A stretch of DNA of 64,000 bases from Paracoccus pantotrophus (GCF_008824185.1 NZ_CP044426.1:1310501-1374500), one strand, 5' to 3'. Shown: positions 1 to 9,309, counted from the first letter of the stretch. The notes: a model not told the origin generated them from the sequence alone. Program-made: numbers and translations.

Positions 1-323
1 AGGCTGCGCAGCTTGGCCAGCAGTTGCGGCAGGGCGAACAGCCGGCGGTTGCGGGCCATCAGGCGCAGCGTGTTGGCCAGTTCGGGCGAAAGCCCCATGC
101 GGCCGGCAAGCGCGCCGATCGCAGTTTCCTGCTGCTGGCGGTCGTAGAGGGGCGAGAGGGTCAGATCGCGCAGATCCTGGCTGGCGTCATAGGCCGAGGC
201 CAGATCGTCGATCTGGGCGGACAGGGCGTCGATGCCGCCCGAGTCCCTGACCAGATCGAACAGGGCCTGCGCGTAACGCCCGGCGATATCAGCGGAAATC
301 GAAGCGGAATTGGCCACGGTCAT
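1..323 (-). CDS. atpH: ATP synthase F1 subunit delta, N-terminal part (cut by the window edge)
   Basis: Reading the minus strand from ATG 323 gives MTVANSASISADIAGRYAQA and continues with ALFDLVRDSGG and a helical segment ending near LAKLRS at the window edge. This matches the N-terminal helical domain of the delta (OSCP) subunit, which sits on top of the F1 alpha3-beta3 head and connects it to the peripheral stalk. About 107 of the usual 180-190 residues are present. In alphaproteobacteria atpH starts the atpHAGDC operon, so the rest of that operon should lie left of position 1. The next gene upstream on the same strand ends about 315 bp away, so the operon promoter should lie in 324-638. 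The family call rests on the N-terminal motif only. Confidence 0.85.
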   Translation of the reverse strand, partial: MTVANSASISADIAGRYAQALFDLVRDSGGIDALSAQIDDLASAYDASQDLRDLTLSPLYDRQQQETAIGALAGRMGLSPELANTLRLMARNRRLFALPQLLAKLRS

Positions 324-638
324 CCTTCCGGTTAGCGCAAGCTCCGCAGGCGGGCCGGCGGGCGGGCCGGTCTGTCGCGGAGCGCGGGTCAAGGGCGGGC
401 CCTGGCACAATCCGGCTGAGGCCTTCCCGAAATCTGCGGCGTCTCTAGCAGGTGATTTTCCCTGCCGCAACCGCCTTGAACACGGAAAAATGAGCGTTTG
501 CGGCCCTTGGCCGAGGACCGGCTGCGACCGATTGCGCAAACAGCCCGTCCGCCCGGTCGCCGGCGCCTGCGCAGAACCGCGATGCGGCGCAGGCAGGCGG
601 GGGGATTCGCCCGGCGGCGGTCGGCCCGCCCGCCCCGC
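324..638. other. Intergenic region upstream of atpH, no gene seen
   Basis: This stretch of about 315 bp separates the end of the methyltransferase gene from atpH on the same strand. The open frames crossing it are rich in Arg, Pro, Gly and Ala, as expected of chance frames in high-GC DNA. It should contain the ATP synthase operon promoter, but I could not pick a convincing -35/-10 pair. Confidence 0.4.
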
Positions 639-1421
639 TCAGCCCGGACCCCGCGCGGTGCGCCCGGCCCCCTGTCCCGCCGGCTGCGGCCGGGCGATGC
701 CGCCCAGCACGTCGAGCGGGCTGGGCACGCTGACGCGCCGCCCCGGCCCGGCCGGCGCCTGCACCTGCTTGCTGAACTCGGTCAGCACCACGCCCGCGAC
801 CAGAACCTGGCTGATGCGCAGCCCGGCGCGCTCCCACATCTGCGCGCTTTTCAGCCAGAACCGCCGATCCGAGGGCGGGATGTAGAGCGCGGCCCCCGTG
901 CGCTCGGTCACGAAGCCCGCCTCGCGGGCCTGCATCTCCAGCTGCCCCGCGGTATAGCTGCGCCCGAAGCCGAAGGGCGTCGTCTCGGACCGCGCCCACA
1001 GCCCGGCACGGTTCGGCACCATGATCAAAAGCCGTCCGCCCGGCCCCAGCACGCGCCAGGCCTCGTCCAGCAGGACGAAGGGATGGTCCGCCGTCTCCAG
1101 CGCGTGCAGCAGCACCAGCCGGTCCACGCTGCCGGTATCCAGCGGCCAGGCCGTCTCCTCGCACAGGACCGAGCAGTTGGGCATTCCCGTCGGCCAGGCC
1201 ATCACCCCCTGCGGCCCCGGCATCAGCGAAATGACCCGCCGCGCCCGCGCCAGCCAGGGCCGCAGCAGCGGCGCGGCGAAGCCATAGCCGGCCACGGTCA
1301 TGCCCTGCGCCTGATCGGGCGGCCACAGCCCGGTCAGCCGGTCGCGCAGCACGCGCTGGACCACCCGGCCCAGGGGACGGTTGTAATAGAATTTCCGCAG
1401 CTCATAGACGTCGTGATGCAT
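639..1421 (-). CDS. Class I SAM-dependent methyltransferase
   Basis: The 260-residue protein starts MHHDVYELRKFYYNRPLG. It has a methyltransferase type 11 core: a glycine-poor motif I region (GMTVAGYGFAAPLLRPW), an acidic segment followed by DRLVLLHALETADHPF, and EAWRVLGPGGRLLIMVPNR, the post-II strand typical of these Rossmann enzymes. The start was chosen at ATG 1421 because the upstream frame only reads the antisense of gloB. The gene diverges from gloB with about 50 bp between the starts, an arrangement I recall as common in Rhodobacteraceae. The substrate cannot be told from sequence. The C-terminal 30 residues are low-complexity Ala/Pro/Gly. Confidence 0.75.
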   Translation of the reverse strand: MHHDVYELRKFYYNRPLGRVVQRVLRDRLTGLWPPDQAQGMTVAGYGFAAPLLRPWLARARRVISLMPGPQGVMAWPTGMPNCSVLCEETAWPLDTGSVDRLVLLHALETADHPFVLLDEAWRVLGPGGRLLIMVPNRAGLWARSETTPFGFGRSYTAGQLEMQAREAGFVTERTGAALYIPPSDRRFWLKSAQMWERAGLRISQVLVAGVVLTEFSKQVQAPAGPGRRVSVPSPLDVLGGIARPQPAGQGAGRTARGPG

Positions 1422-1472
1422 TGCGCCTCCGGCCTCGCGAGGCCAGACTGCGGCAAAGAAAGGAATTTGCCA

Positions 1473-2219
1473 ATGCCGCTGGAACTCGTGCCTGTCCGCT
1501 GCCTGACCGACAACTATGCCTGGCTCGTGCATGGCAACGGCCGGACCGCGCTGGTCGATGCGCCCGAGGCCGCGCCCATCCTGGCGGAACTGGCGGCGCG
1601 CGGCTGGTCGCTGGACCAGATCGCGCTGACCCACCACCATGCCGACCACATCCAGGCCGTGCCCGAACTGGTCGCGCAGACCGGCGCCGCGGTGATCGGC
1701 AACGCCCGGGATGCCGCCCGGCTGCCGCCGCTGGACCAGGCCGTGCGGCCCGGCGAACGCTTCGCGCTTTGCGGCGAAGCAGCCGAGGTGATCGACGTTC
1801 CCGGCCATACCATCGGCCATGTCGCCTTCCACCTGCCCGGCCCGGCCATGGTCTTCACCGCCGACAGCCTGATGGCGCTCGGCTGCGGCCGGCTGTTCGA
1901 GGGTAATGCCGAGACGATGTGGGCCAGCCTCTCACGCCTGAACGCCCTGCCGGCGGAAACGCTGGTCTGCTCGGGACATGATTATTGCCGCGGCAACGGC
2001 GCCTTCGCCCTATCGGTCGATCCGGGCAATGCCGCGCTGCGCGAAAGGCTGGCCGAAACCGCGGCCGGCACCCGGCCCTGCGCCCCCTCGACCCTGGCCG
2101 AGGAACGCGCGACCAATCCCTTCCTGCGGGTGGCCGAACTGGCCGATTCCCTTGGCTTGGCAGGGGCTTCCGAGGCCGCGGTCTTTGCCGAGCTGCGCGC
2201 CAGGAAGGATCGGTTCTGA
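1473..2219 (+). CDS. gloB: Hydroxyacylglutathione hydrolase (glyoxalase II)
   Basis: The 248-residue metallo-beta-lactamase-fold enzyme hydrolyses S-D-lactoylglutathione to D-lactate and glutathione in methylglyoxal detoxification. The binuclear metal motif THHHADH places ligands at His54, His56, Asp58 and His59. A further metal histidine lies in VPGHTIGHVAFH, and the FTADSLMALGCGRLFEG and SGHDYC segments are glyoxalase II signatures. The C-terminal ERATNPFLR motif belongs to the substrate-binding helical domain. The start is ATG 1473, preceded by AAAGGA. The length is normal for the family (about 250). Confidence 0.93.
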   Translation: MPLELVPVRCLTDNYAWLVHGNGRTALVDAPEAAPILAELAARGWSLDQIALTHHHADHIQAVPELVAQTGAAVIGNARDAARLPPLDQAVRPGERFALCGEAAEVIDVPGHTIGHVAFHLPGPAMVFTADSLMALGCGRLFEGNAETMWASLSRLNALPAETLVCSGHDYCRGNGAFALSVDPGNAALRERLAETAAGTRPCAPSTLAEERATNPFLRVAELADSLGLAGASEAAVFAELRARKDRF

Positions 2220-2440
2220 GGTGTTTTCGCAACGCAGCAAGAGCAAGACGCCCCAGGCGCATCCCGGCCGCGCCGGTGCAATCTGCGGGAGCGGCATGCT
2301 TGAAATTCGGCCAAGGAACATCACATCTGCCTTAACCGCGGGAAATTCGGCAGGGGCGGACGCAAATACCGCTTGAACTGCGCGAGAATCCACCAAATCT
2401 TAACTGTATCGTGACAGTCTGGTCAGGTGGACCGCTAAAT

Positions 2441-2460
2441 CTGGCGGCCCATACCGCCAG
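2441..2460 (+). promoter_or_regulatory. Perfect 7-bp hairpin in the clpA leader
   Basis: CTGGCGG (2441-2447) and CCGCCAG (2454-2460) are perfect inverted repeats around a 6-base loop. The hairpin ends 9 bases before the clpA Shine-Dalgarno AGGAG (2470-2474). No T-tract follows, so it does not look like an intrinsic terminator. It could be an operator or an mRNA structure affecting clpA translation or stability. This is inference only. Confidence 0.35.
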
Positions 2461-2480
2461 CCGACTGACAGGAGCTTGAA

Positions 2481-4802
2481 GTGCCGTCCTTTTCGACCTC
2501 GCTGGAACAGGCCATCCATGCCGCGCTCGCGCTGGCCAACGAACATCGCCATGAGCTTGCCACGCTTGAACACCTCCTGCTCGCGCTGACGGAAGAACCT
2601 GATGCCGTGAAGGTGATGCGCGCGTGCAATGTCGATCTGGACGAGTTGCGCCGCATGCTGGTCGAGTTCATCGAGGACGACCTTTCGACCCTCATCACCG
2701 ATGTCGAGGGTTCTGAGGCCGTCCCCACCGCCGCCTTCCAGCGCGTGATCCAGCGCGCCGCGATCCATGTGCAAAGCTCGGGCCGGACCGAGGTGACGGG
2801 GGCGAACGTCCTGGTCGCCATCTTCGCCGAGCGCGAATCCAACGCCGCCTTCTTCCTGCAGGAACTGGACATGACGCGCTATGACGCGGTGAATTTCATC
2901 GCCCATGGCGTCGCCAAGAACCCTTCCTTCTCGGAAAACCGCCCGGTCCAGGGCGCCGAGCAGCAGGCCGAGCAGGCCCAGGTCGAAACCGCCCAGCCCA
3001 AGGACGAATCCGCGCTGGCGAAATATTGCGTCGACCTGAACAAGAAGGCCGCCAAGGGCGATGTCGATCCGCTGATCGGCCGCGCCGACGAGGTGGAACG
3101 CTGCATCCAGGTGCTGTGCCGGCGTCGCAAGAACAACCCGCTGCTGGTCGGCGATCCCGGCGTCGGCAAGACCGCCATCGCCGAGGGGCTGGCGCTCAAG
3201 ATCACCCGCGGCGAGACGCCGGACGTGCTGGCCGGCTCGACCATCTTCTCGCTCGACATGGGCGCGCTTCTGGCCGGCACCCGCTATCGCGGCGATTTCG
3301 AGGAACGGCTGAAGGCGGTGGTCAAGGAACTGGAGGACCATCCCGACGCCATCCTCTTCATCGACGAGATCCATACGGTGATCGGCGCGGGCGCCACCTC
3401 GGGCGGCGCCATGGACGCCTCCAACCTGCTCAAGCCGGCCTTGGCCGGCGGCAAGCTGCGCTGCATGGGCTCGACCACCTACAAGGAGTTCCGCCAGCAT
3501 TTCGAAAAGGACCGCGCGCTCTCGCGCCGCTTCCAGAAGATCGACGTGAACGAGCCGACCGTGCCCGACACGATCAAGATCCTGATGGGGCTGAAGCCCA
3601 GCTTCGAAAAGCATCACGACCTGCGCTATACCAATGACGCGATCAAGATGGCGGTCGAACTGTCGGCGCGCTACATCCACGACCGCAAGCTGCCCGACAA
3701 GGCCATCGACGTGATCGACGAGGCCGGCGCGGCGCAACACCTGGTCGCGGAAAGCAAGCGCCGCAAGACCATCGGCCCGAAGGAGATCGAGGCGGTGGTG
3801 GCCAAGATCGCCCGCATCCCGCCGAAAAGCGTCTCCAAGGACGATGCCGCGGTGCTCAAGGATCTGGACGCGACGCTGAAGCGGCTGGTCTTCGGCCAGG
3901 ACGCGGCGATCGAGGCGCTGTCCTCGGCGATCAAGCTGGCGCGGGCCGGCCTGCGCGAGCCCGAAAAGCCGATCGGCAACTATCTCTTCGCCGGCCCCAC
4001 CGGCGTCGGCAAGACCGAGGTGGCCAAGCAGCTCGCCTCGACGCTGGGGGTGGAACTGCTGCGCTTCGACATGTCGGAATACATGGAAAAGCACGCAGTC
4101 AGCCGGCTGATCGGCGCGCCTCCGGGCTATGTCGGCTTCGACCAGGGCGGGCTTCTGACCGATGGGGTGGACCAGCATCCGCATTGCGTGCTGCTGCTCG
4201 ACGAGATCGAAAAGGCGCATCCGGATGTCTATAACATCCTGCTTCAGGTCATGGACCACGGCAAGCTCACCGACCATAACGGCCGCCAGGTGGATTTCCG
4301 CAACGTGATCCTGATCATGACCTCGAACGCGGGCGCGGCGGACCAGGCCAAGGCCGCCTTCGGCTTCGGCCGCGAGCGGCGCGAGGGTGAGGATACCGCC
4401 GCCATCGAGCGCACCTTCACGCCGGAATTCCGCAACCGGCTGGATGCGGTGATCAGCTTCGCGCCGCTCTCGCGCGAGATCATCGTGCAGGTGGTCGAGA
4501 AATTCGTCCTCCAGCTCGAGGCCCAGCTGATCGACCGCGGCGTCCATATCGAACTGAGCCCCGAGGCCGCCGACTGGCTGGCCGAACGCGGCTATGACGA
4601 GAAGATGGGCGCACGCCCCCTGGGCCGGGTGATCCAGGAAACGATCAAGAAGCCGCTGGCCGAGGAGCTGCTGTTCGGCCGGCTGACCAAGGGCGGCGTG
4701 GTCCGGGTGCGGATCGAGGACGACAAGCCCGTCTTCGACATCACCGGCCCCGAGACGCCCAGGATCAGCAACTCCAAGCCGCCGCTCTTGACGGCCGACT
4801 GA
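2481..4802 (+). CDS. clpA: ATP-dependent Clp protease ATP-binding subunit ClpA
   Basis: The 773-residue AAA+ unfoldase feeds substrates to ClpP. The N-domain (about 1-150) begins VPSFSTSLEQAIHAALALAN with the repeat typical of ClpA N-domains. The D1 Walker A GDPGVGKT is at 224-231 with DEIHT as Walker B. The D2 Walker A GPTGVGKT is at about 505-512, followed by LLDEIEKAHPDVYNILLQ. There is no long middle domain, which separates it from ClpB. The start is GTG 2481, supported by AGGAG at 2470-2474. A CTTGAAA at 2299-2305 resembles an RpoH -35 box, but I found no matching -10. No clpS gene is adjacent. E. coli ClpA is 758 residues. Confidence 0.96.
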   Translation: MPSFSTSLEQAIHAALALANEHRHELATLEHLLLALTEEPDAVKVMRACNVDLDELRRMLVEFIEDDLSTLITDVEGSEAVPTAAFQRVIQRAAIHVQSSGRTEVTGANVLVAIFAERESNAAFFLQELDMTRYDAVNFIAHGVAKNPSFSENRPVQGAEQQAEQAQVETAQPKDESALAKYCVDLNKKAAKGDVDPLIGRADEVERCIQVLCRRRKNNPLLVGDPGVGKTAIAEGLALKITRGETPDVLAGSTIFSLDMGALLAGTRYRGDFEERLKAVVKELEDHPDAILFIDEIHTVIGAGATSGGAMDASNLLKPALAGGKLRCMGSTTYKEFRQHFEKDRALSRRFQKIDVNEPTVPDTIKILMGLKPSFEKHHDLRYTNDAIKMAVELSARYIHDRKLPDKAIDVIDEAGAAQHLVAESKRRKTIGPKEIEAVVAKIARIPPKSVSKDDAAVLKDLDATLKRLVFGQDAAIEALSSAIKLARAGLREPEKPIGNYLFAGPTGVGKTEVAKQLASTLGVELLRFDMSEYMEKHAVSRLIGAPPGYVGFDQGGLLTDGVDQHPHCVLLLDEIEKAHPDVYNILLQVMDHGKLTDHNGRQVDFRNVILIMTSNAGAADQAKAAFGFGRERREGEDTAAIERTFTPEFRNRLDAVISFAPLSREIIVQVVEKFVLQLEAQLIDRGVHIELSPEAADWLAERGYDEKMGARPLGRVIQETIKKPLAEELLFGRLTKGGVVRVRIEDDKPVFDITGPETPRISNSKPPLLTAD

Positions 4803-4813
4803 TCCGGACCCGA

Positions 4814-4844
4814 AGGGCGGCGCCACCACGACGCCGCCCTTTTT
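4814..4844 (+). terminator. Intrinsic terminator after clpA
   Basis: The stem AGGGCGGCG (4814-4822) pairs perfectly with CGCCGCCCT (4832-4840) around a 9-base loop, followed by a run of T (4840-4844). It starts 11 bases after the clpA stop codon. Confidence 0.85.
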
Positions 4845-5235
4845 CTTTCGGCCGGCCTAGCGGGGCGGGCTTGCATGCCCTTGCCAGCCAACGGCCGCCG
4901 GCAGGGCTTCGGTTATCGGCCTGGCTGCCTTCCGCACGCCTGCCAGCCGACCGCGCCGAGAGCCCCCCTTTCACTGGCCAAGAATACCCTTGCCGGGGCG
5001 TTCAGCCGGTTCGGAAACGAAGCCGCCACCTCCAGGTCAGCCCAGGCCCGATGTCCCGCAGGCAGGGGCGGTTCCGCAAAATCCCCCGCACGCTCGCCGC
5101 ATCCCTTGTCTCCGGACGCCGCACATGGGTTCGCCCAGCGGGCCTGGCCTCGGCACGCCCTGCTTCTTTCTTGTCCAAATATCCTGGGGGCCCGGGGGCA
5201 AAGCCCCCGGCTTCGGCACTGCGGCCAGAGCCGCG
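4845..5235. other. Convergent intergenic region between clpA and mfd, no gene seen
   Basis: This 390-bp stretch lies between the clpA terminator and the mfd stop codon. The frames across it have the low-complexity composition of chance frames and no family resemblance. The only recognisable structure is the repeat with a hairpin at 5162-5211, described separately. Confidence 0.5.
5162..5211 (-). repeat. Hairpin-bearing interspersed repeat, copy 1 (downstream of mfd)
   Basis: On the plus strand it reads GCTTCTTTCTTG, two variable bases, CAAATATCC, a G-run, then CCGGGGGCAAAGCCCCCGG, a near-perfect hairpin. The same 12-base and 9-base blocks plus a hairpin recur at 56762-56815 in the same orientation. 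In the direction of the adjacent minus-strand gene (mfd) the hairpin comes first and the conserved AT-containing block follows, just after the stop codon. I recall this type of element as frequent near gene ends in Rhodobacterales. A role as terminator or 3'-end stabiliser is inference. Confidence 0.6.
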
Positions 5236-8200
5236 CTATCCCTTGGCCCTGCCTTCCCTGATCTTCGCCGCCAGTTCCTTGGCGATGGCGAAACTGCCCT
5301 TGATGCGGTCGGCATCGGTCGGCCAGTCGCGCAGGACGATAATGCGGTTGTCGCTGACCTTGGCCTGGCCGCGCTGGTCGTGGATGAACTCGACCAGCCC
5401 GGCCGGGTTCGGGAACTTGTCGCCGTGGAACTGGATGGTCGCGCCCTTGGGGCCCGCATCCAGCTTGGAAATATTCGCCCGCTTGGCCATGGCCTTGATG
5501 CGGATGACCAGCAAAAGCGTGTTCACCTCGCGCGGCAAGGGCCCGAAACGGTCGATCAGCTCGGCGGCAAAGCCCTCCAGTTCCACCTTGGTCGTCAGCT
5601 CGGCCAGCCGCCGGTAAAGCCCCAGCCGCACGTCCAGGTCGGGCACATAGCTTTCCGGGATCGTCACCGGCACGCCCAGGTTCAGCTGCGGCGCCCATTC
5701 ATCCTCGGGCGTGCCCTCGATCTCGCCGGATTTCAGCTTGGCGATGGTCTCCTCCAGCATCTGCTGGTAAAGTTCGAAGCCGACTTCCTTGATATGGCCG
5801 GACTGTTCCTCGCCCAGCAGGTTCCCGGCGCCGCGCAGGTCCAGATCCTGCGAGGCCAGGTTGAAGCCGGCGCCCAGGCTGTCGATGGCGCCCAGGAACT
5901 TCAGCCGCCGCATCGCCTGCGGGGTCAGCGGCACCCGCGGCTTGGTGGTCAGGTAGCAATAGGCGCGGGTCTTGGAGCGCCCGACCCGGCCGCGGATCTG
6001 GTATAGCTGCGCCAGGCCGAACATGTCGGCGCGCCAGACCACCATGGTGTTCGCGGTCGGGATATCCAGGCCCGATTCGACGATGCTGGTCGCCAGCAGC
6101 ACATCAGCGCCGCGGTCGTAAAAGGCGTTCATCCGCTGGTCCAGGTCGCCCGCCGCCAACTGCCCATGAGCGACGATGGTGCTGACCTCGGGCACGTGCT
6201 CGCGCAGCCATGCCTCGATTTCGGGCAGGTCCGAGAGGCGCGGCACGACGAAGAAGCTCTGCCCGCCGCGATATTTCTCGCGCAGCAGCGCCTCGCGGAT
6301 GGTCACGCTGTCGAACTCCGATACATAGGTGCGGATCGACAGCCGGTCCACCGGCGGCGTGCCGATGATCGACAGGTCCCGCACCCCGGTCAGCGACAGC
6401 TGCAAGGTGCGCGGGATCGGCGTCGCGGTCAGGGTCAGGACGTGGATGTCGCTGCGCAGCTCCTTCAGCCGCTCCTTGTGGGCGACGCCGAAATGCTGCT
6501 CCTCGTCCACGATCAACAGGCCCAGATTCTTGAAGCGCACCTGCTTGGCCAGCACCGCATGGGTGCCGACGACGATGTCCACCGTGCCCTCGGCCAGGCC
6601 CTTGCGGGTCTCGGCCGCGTCACGCGCGGAAACGAAGCGCGACAGCGGCCGGACATCGATCGCCGTGCCGCGGAAGCGTTCGGCGAAGGTGCGGAAATGC
6701 TGGCGCGCCAGCAGCGTCGTCGGCGCCACCACCGCCACCTGCCGGCCCTGGCTCGCGGCGATGAAGGCGGCGCGCATGGCGACCTCGGTCTTGCCGAAGC
6801 CCACGTCGCCCACCACCAGCCGGTCCATCGGGCGGCCGGCGGCCAGATCCTCGGCCACGTCGGCAATGGCGCTGGCCTGGTCCTCGGTCTCGGCATAGGG
6901 AAAGCGGGCGGCGAAGCTTTCGATCTCGTGATGCTCGGGCTCCAGCACCGGGGCGGGGCGCAGCATGCGCTCGGCTGCGACGCGCATCAGCTTGTCGGCG
7001 ATCAGCTTGATGCGTTCCTTGAGCCGCGCTTTCCGGGCCTGCCAGGCGCCGCCGCCCAGCTTGTCCAGCAAACCCTCCTCATGCCCATAGCGGCTGAGCA
7101 GTTCGATGTTTTCCACCGGCAGGTAAAGCCGGTCGCCGCCGGCATATTCCAGCGCCACGCAATCATGCGGCACGCCAAGCGCCTTGACGGTTTCGAGGCC
7201 AGTATAGCGGCCGATGCCGTGCTCGACATGCACGACTAGGTCGCCGGGGGTCAGCGTGGTGGTGTCGCGCAGGAAATTCTCGGCCTTGCGGCGCTTCTTC
7301 GCCCCCCGGATCAGCCGGTCGCCCAGCACGTCCTGTTCCGAGATCACCGCCAGGGCCCCGGTGGCCGAGCCGTCCGAGGTGAAGCCCTCCTCCAGCGGCC
7401 AGACCGCCAGCCCCAGCGCGCCGGGCTGGTCGGGCAGGTCACGCAGATCGGCGATGGGCTTGGCGCCCTTGATGCCCTCGTCGGCGATCAGCCCGGCAAG
7501 CCGCTCGCGCGCGCCTTCCGAGAAACTGGCGATCACCACCCGGCGCGAAGCTTGAAGATTTCGAATATGATCCGCGAGTGCATTGAAAAGATTTCCCTTC
7601 TCGGCCTGCCGCTCGGGCGCAAAATTGCGACCGACCCGGCCGCCGGCATCCAGCACGCCCGGACCAGGAGGTTGCGGCAGCACCGACAGGCGCAGCAGCC
7701 GATGCGCGGCCAGCCAGCGCGCCCATTCGGCCTCGTCGGGGAACATCCCGGCGGGGGGCACGGGGCGATAGACGGTGTCACTGCCGCCCTTGCGGGCCAG
7801 CGCCTCGCGCCGGGCGTCGAACTGTTCGGTGATCGTGTGCCAGCGCGCATCGCGCACCTGGTCCAGGTGATCGTCCGCAACCACCGAGGCGCCGGGCAGG
7901 TAATCGAACAGGCTTTCCAGCCGCTCGTGGAACCAGGGCAGCCAATGCTCCATGCCCGCCATCTTGCGGCCGGCGCTGATGCCTTCGTAAAGCGGATCGT
8001 TGGCGGCGGCGCCATATTCCACGCGGTAGTTCTGGCGAAAGCGGGTGATGGCAGCCTCGTCCAGGATCACCTCGGACATGGGCGCAAGCTCGATACGGTC
8101 AAGCTTTTCGACGGAACGCTGTGTTTCTGCATCGAATCTGCGCGCGCCCTCCAGCACGTCGCCGAACATATCCAGCCGGATCGGCCCCGATTCACCGGGC

Positions 8201-8700
8201 GGGAAGATGTCGATGATGCCGCCGCGGATCGCGAAATCGCCGGGCTCGGTCACGGTCGGGGCCTGCGAGAATCCCATGCGGGCCAGGAAGGCGCGCAAGG
8301 CGGCCTCGTCCATGCGGTCGCCCACCGCGGCCGAGAAGCCGGCATCGCGCAGCACCTCGCGCGCGGGCACGCGCTGCATGGCGGCCGACAGCGTGGTCAG
8401 CACCACGAAGGGCCCTTTCAGCGCGCCATGCGCCAGCGCCGTCAGCACCGCCATGCGCGCCGCCATCACCCCGGCGGCGGGCGAGACGCGGTCATAGGGC
8501 GTGGTGTCCCAGGCCGGGAATTCCAGCACCGCGGCCGCAGGCGCAAAGAACGCCAGCGCCGCCCGCATCGCGGCCATGCGCCGGTCGTCGCGGGCGATAT
8601 GGATGACGGGATTGCCGCGGGCCAGTTCGCGCGCGACCAGCGCGGCGTCCATGCCCTCGGGCGCGCCGGACAGGGTCAGGTGTTCGGGAAGCGGTGCCAT
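5236..8700 (-). CDS. mfd: Transcription-repair coupling factor Mfd
   Basis: The 1154-residue superfamily 2 translocase removes RNA polymerase stalled at DNA lesions and recruits UvrA. An N-terminal UvrB-like module comes first (DDRRMAAMRAALAFF, GGIIDIFPPGESGPIRLDMFGD). The RNA-polymerase-interaction Tudor-like domain follows (LTPGDLVVHVEHGIGRYTGL). The translocase motor has Walker A GDVGFGKT at 631-638 and DEEQ at 732-735, with ATPIPRTLQLSLTG and VGRSKTRAYCYL downstream. A TRCF C-terminal domain ends the protein. Start ATG 8700 gives MAPLPEHLTLSG. The length is typical (E. coli 1148). Confidence 0.96.
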   Translation of the reverse strand: MAPLPEHLTLSGAPEGMDAALVARELARGNPVIHIARDDRRMAAMRAALAFFAPAAAVLEFPAWDTTPYDRVSPAAGVMAARMAVLTALAHGALKGPFVVLTTLSAAMQRVPAREVLRDAGFSAAVGDRMDEAALRAFLARMGFSQAPTVTEPGDFAIRGGIIDIFPPGESGPIRLDMFGDVLEGARRFDAETQRSVEKLDRIELAPMSEVILDEAAITRFRQNYRVEYGAAANDPLYEGISAGRKMAGMEHWLPWFHERLESLFDYLPGASVVADDHLDQVRDARWHTITEQFDARREALARKGGSDTVYRPVPPAGMFPDEAEWARWLAAHRLLRLSVLPQPPGPGVLDAGGRVGRNFAPERQAEKGNLFNALADHIRNLQASRRVVIASFSEGARERLAGLIADEGIKGAKPIADLRDLPDQPGALGLAVWPLEEGFTSDGSATGALAVISEQDVLGDRLIRGAKKRRKAENFLRDTTTLTPGDLVVHVEHGIGRYTGLETVKALGVPHDCVALEYAGGDRLYLPVENIELLSRYGHEEGLLDKLGGGAWQARKARLKERIKLIADKLMRVAAERMLRPAPVLEPEHHEIESFAARFPYAETEDQASAIADVAEDLAAGRPMDRLVVGDVGFGKTEVAMRAAFIAASQGRQVAVVAPTTLLARQHFRTFAERFRGTAIDVRPLSRFVSARDAAETRKGLAEGTVDIVVGTHAVLAKQVRFKNLGLLIVDEEQHFGVAHKERLKELRSDIHVLTLTATPIPRTLQLSLTGVRDLSIIGTPPVDRLSIRTYVSEFDSVTIREALLREKYRGGQSFFVVPRLSDLPEIEAWLREHVPEVSTIVAHGQLAAGDLDQRMNAFYDRGADVLLATSIVESGLDIPTANTMVVWRADMFGLAQLYQIRGRVGRSKTRAYCYLTTKPRVPLTPQAMRRLKFLGAIDSLGAGFNLASQDLDLRGAGNLLGEEQSGHIKEVGFELYQQMLEETIAKLKSGEIEGTPEDEWAPQLNLGVPVTIPESYVPDLDVRLGLYRRLAELTTKVELEGFAAELIDRFGPLPREVNTLLLVIRIKAMAKRANISKLDAGPKGATIQFHGDKFPNPAGLVEFIHDQRGQAKVSDNRIIVLRDWPTDADRIKGSFAIAKELAAKIREGRAKG

Positions 8701-8742
8701 GCGCCCCGAGGTAAAGCGGGCATCGGCGAAGTCAAGACCGGT

Positions 8743-9309
8743 TCAGAAGCCGAAGGGATGCAGGATCATCCAGAGCGCGCCGTAAAAGGCGGTCAGCGCC
8801 ACCGCCAGGACCGACATGGCCAGGATCACCATCCGGTGCCGGCGCATCAGCCGCGCGGCCTCGGCCCCGGCCTCGTTGACCGGCTGGCCCACCTCGGCGC
8901 GGGCCAGGATCACGCGCAGGCGCCGCGCCAGCCGCAATTCCAACCCGAAAAGCAGGGCGAAGGGCAGAACCAGCAGCACCAGCGCCTGCGCCATCTCCAG
9001 CCCGTAGCCAAAGCCCAGGATGGCCAGCGTCGTCAGCAGGAACGAGCCCAGGCCCAAGAGGATCGCGCCCTCGCGCCGGTCGAGGCGCCAGCGCGGCAAG
9101 GTCAGCGACAGCCAGTCGAGCAGCGCCAGGGCGGCGGGGTCGTCCTCGGGGCCCGGCTCGGCGCTGATGGCCCCGGAAATCACGTCCGAGGGCACGCCCA
9201 GGATGCGGCGTCCCGCCAGGGTCCAGGCCAGAGTCAGGATCACCCAGAACCAGATCGAGCCGAAAGACCGGCTGTCCAGCAGGGCGAGGATTCCCTCGGG
9301 TCGGGGCAC
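8743..9309 (-). CDS. Small integral membrane protein, 'SufBCD complex component'-like
   Basis: The 188-residue protein starts at GTG 9309, chosen because AAGGAGA lies 5 bases upstream; longer frames cross the spacer toward hemB. The N-terminus DSRSFGSIWFWVILTLAW and ILGVPSDVI resemble a Rhodobacteraceae family often annotated as a component of the SufBCD complex. I know of no experimental support for that name. Predicted membrane helices lie near residues 15-32, 70-95, 97-115 and 155-180, with Arg-rich loops such as RLARRLRVILARAE. It is divergent from hemB. The function is unknown; only the family resemblance and membrane nature are supported. Confidence 0.65.
   Translation of the reverse strand: MPRPEGILALLDSRSFGSIWFWVILTLAWTLAGRRILGVPSDVISGAISAEPGPEDDPAALALLDWLSLTLPRWRLDRREGAILLGLGSFLLTTLAILGFGYGLEMAQALVLLVLPFALLFGLELRLARRLRVILARAEVGQPVNEAGAEAARLMRRHRMVILAMSVLAVALTAFYGALWMILHPFGF

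Noticed and set aside
2400..4829. 809-codon minus-strand frame antisense to clpA
   Set aside because: Composition is His/Arg/Gln-rich and mirrors clpA codons; clpA is certain on the plus strand.
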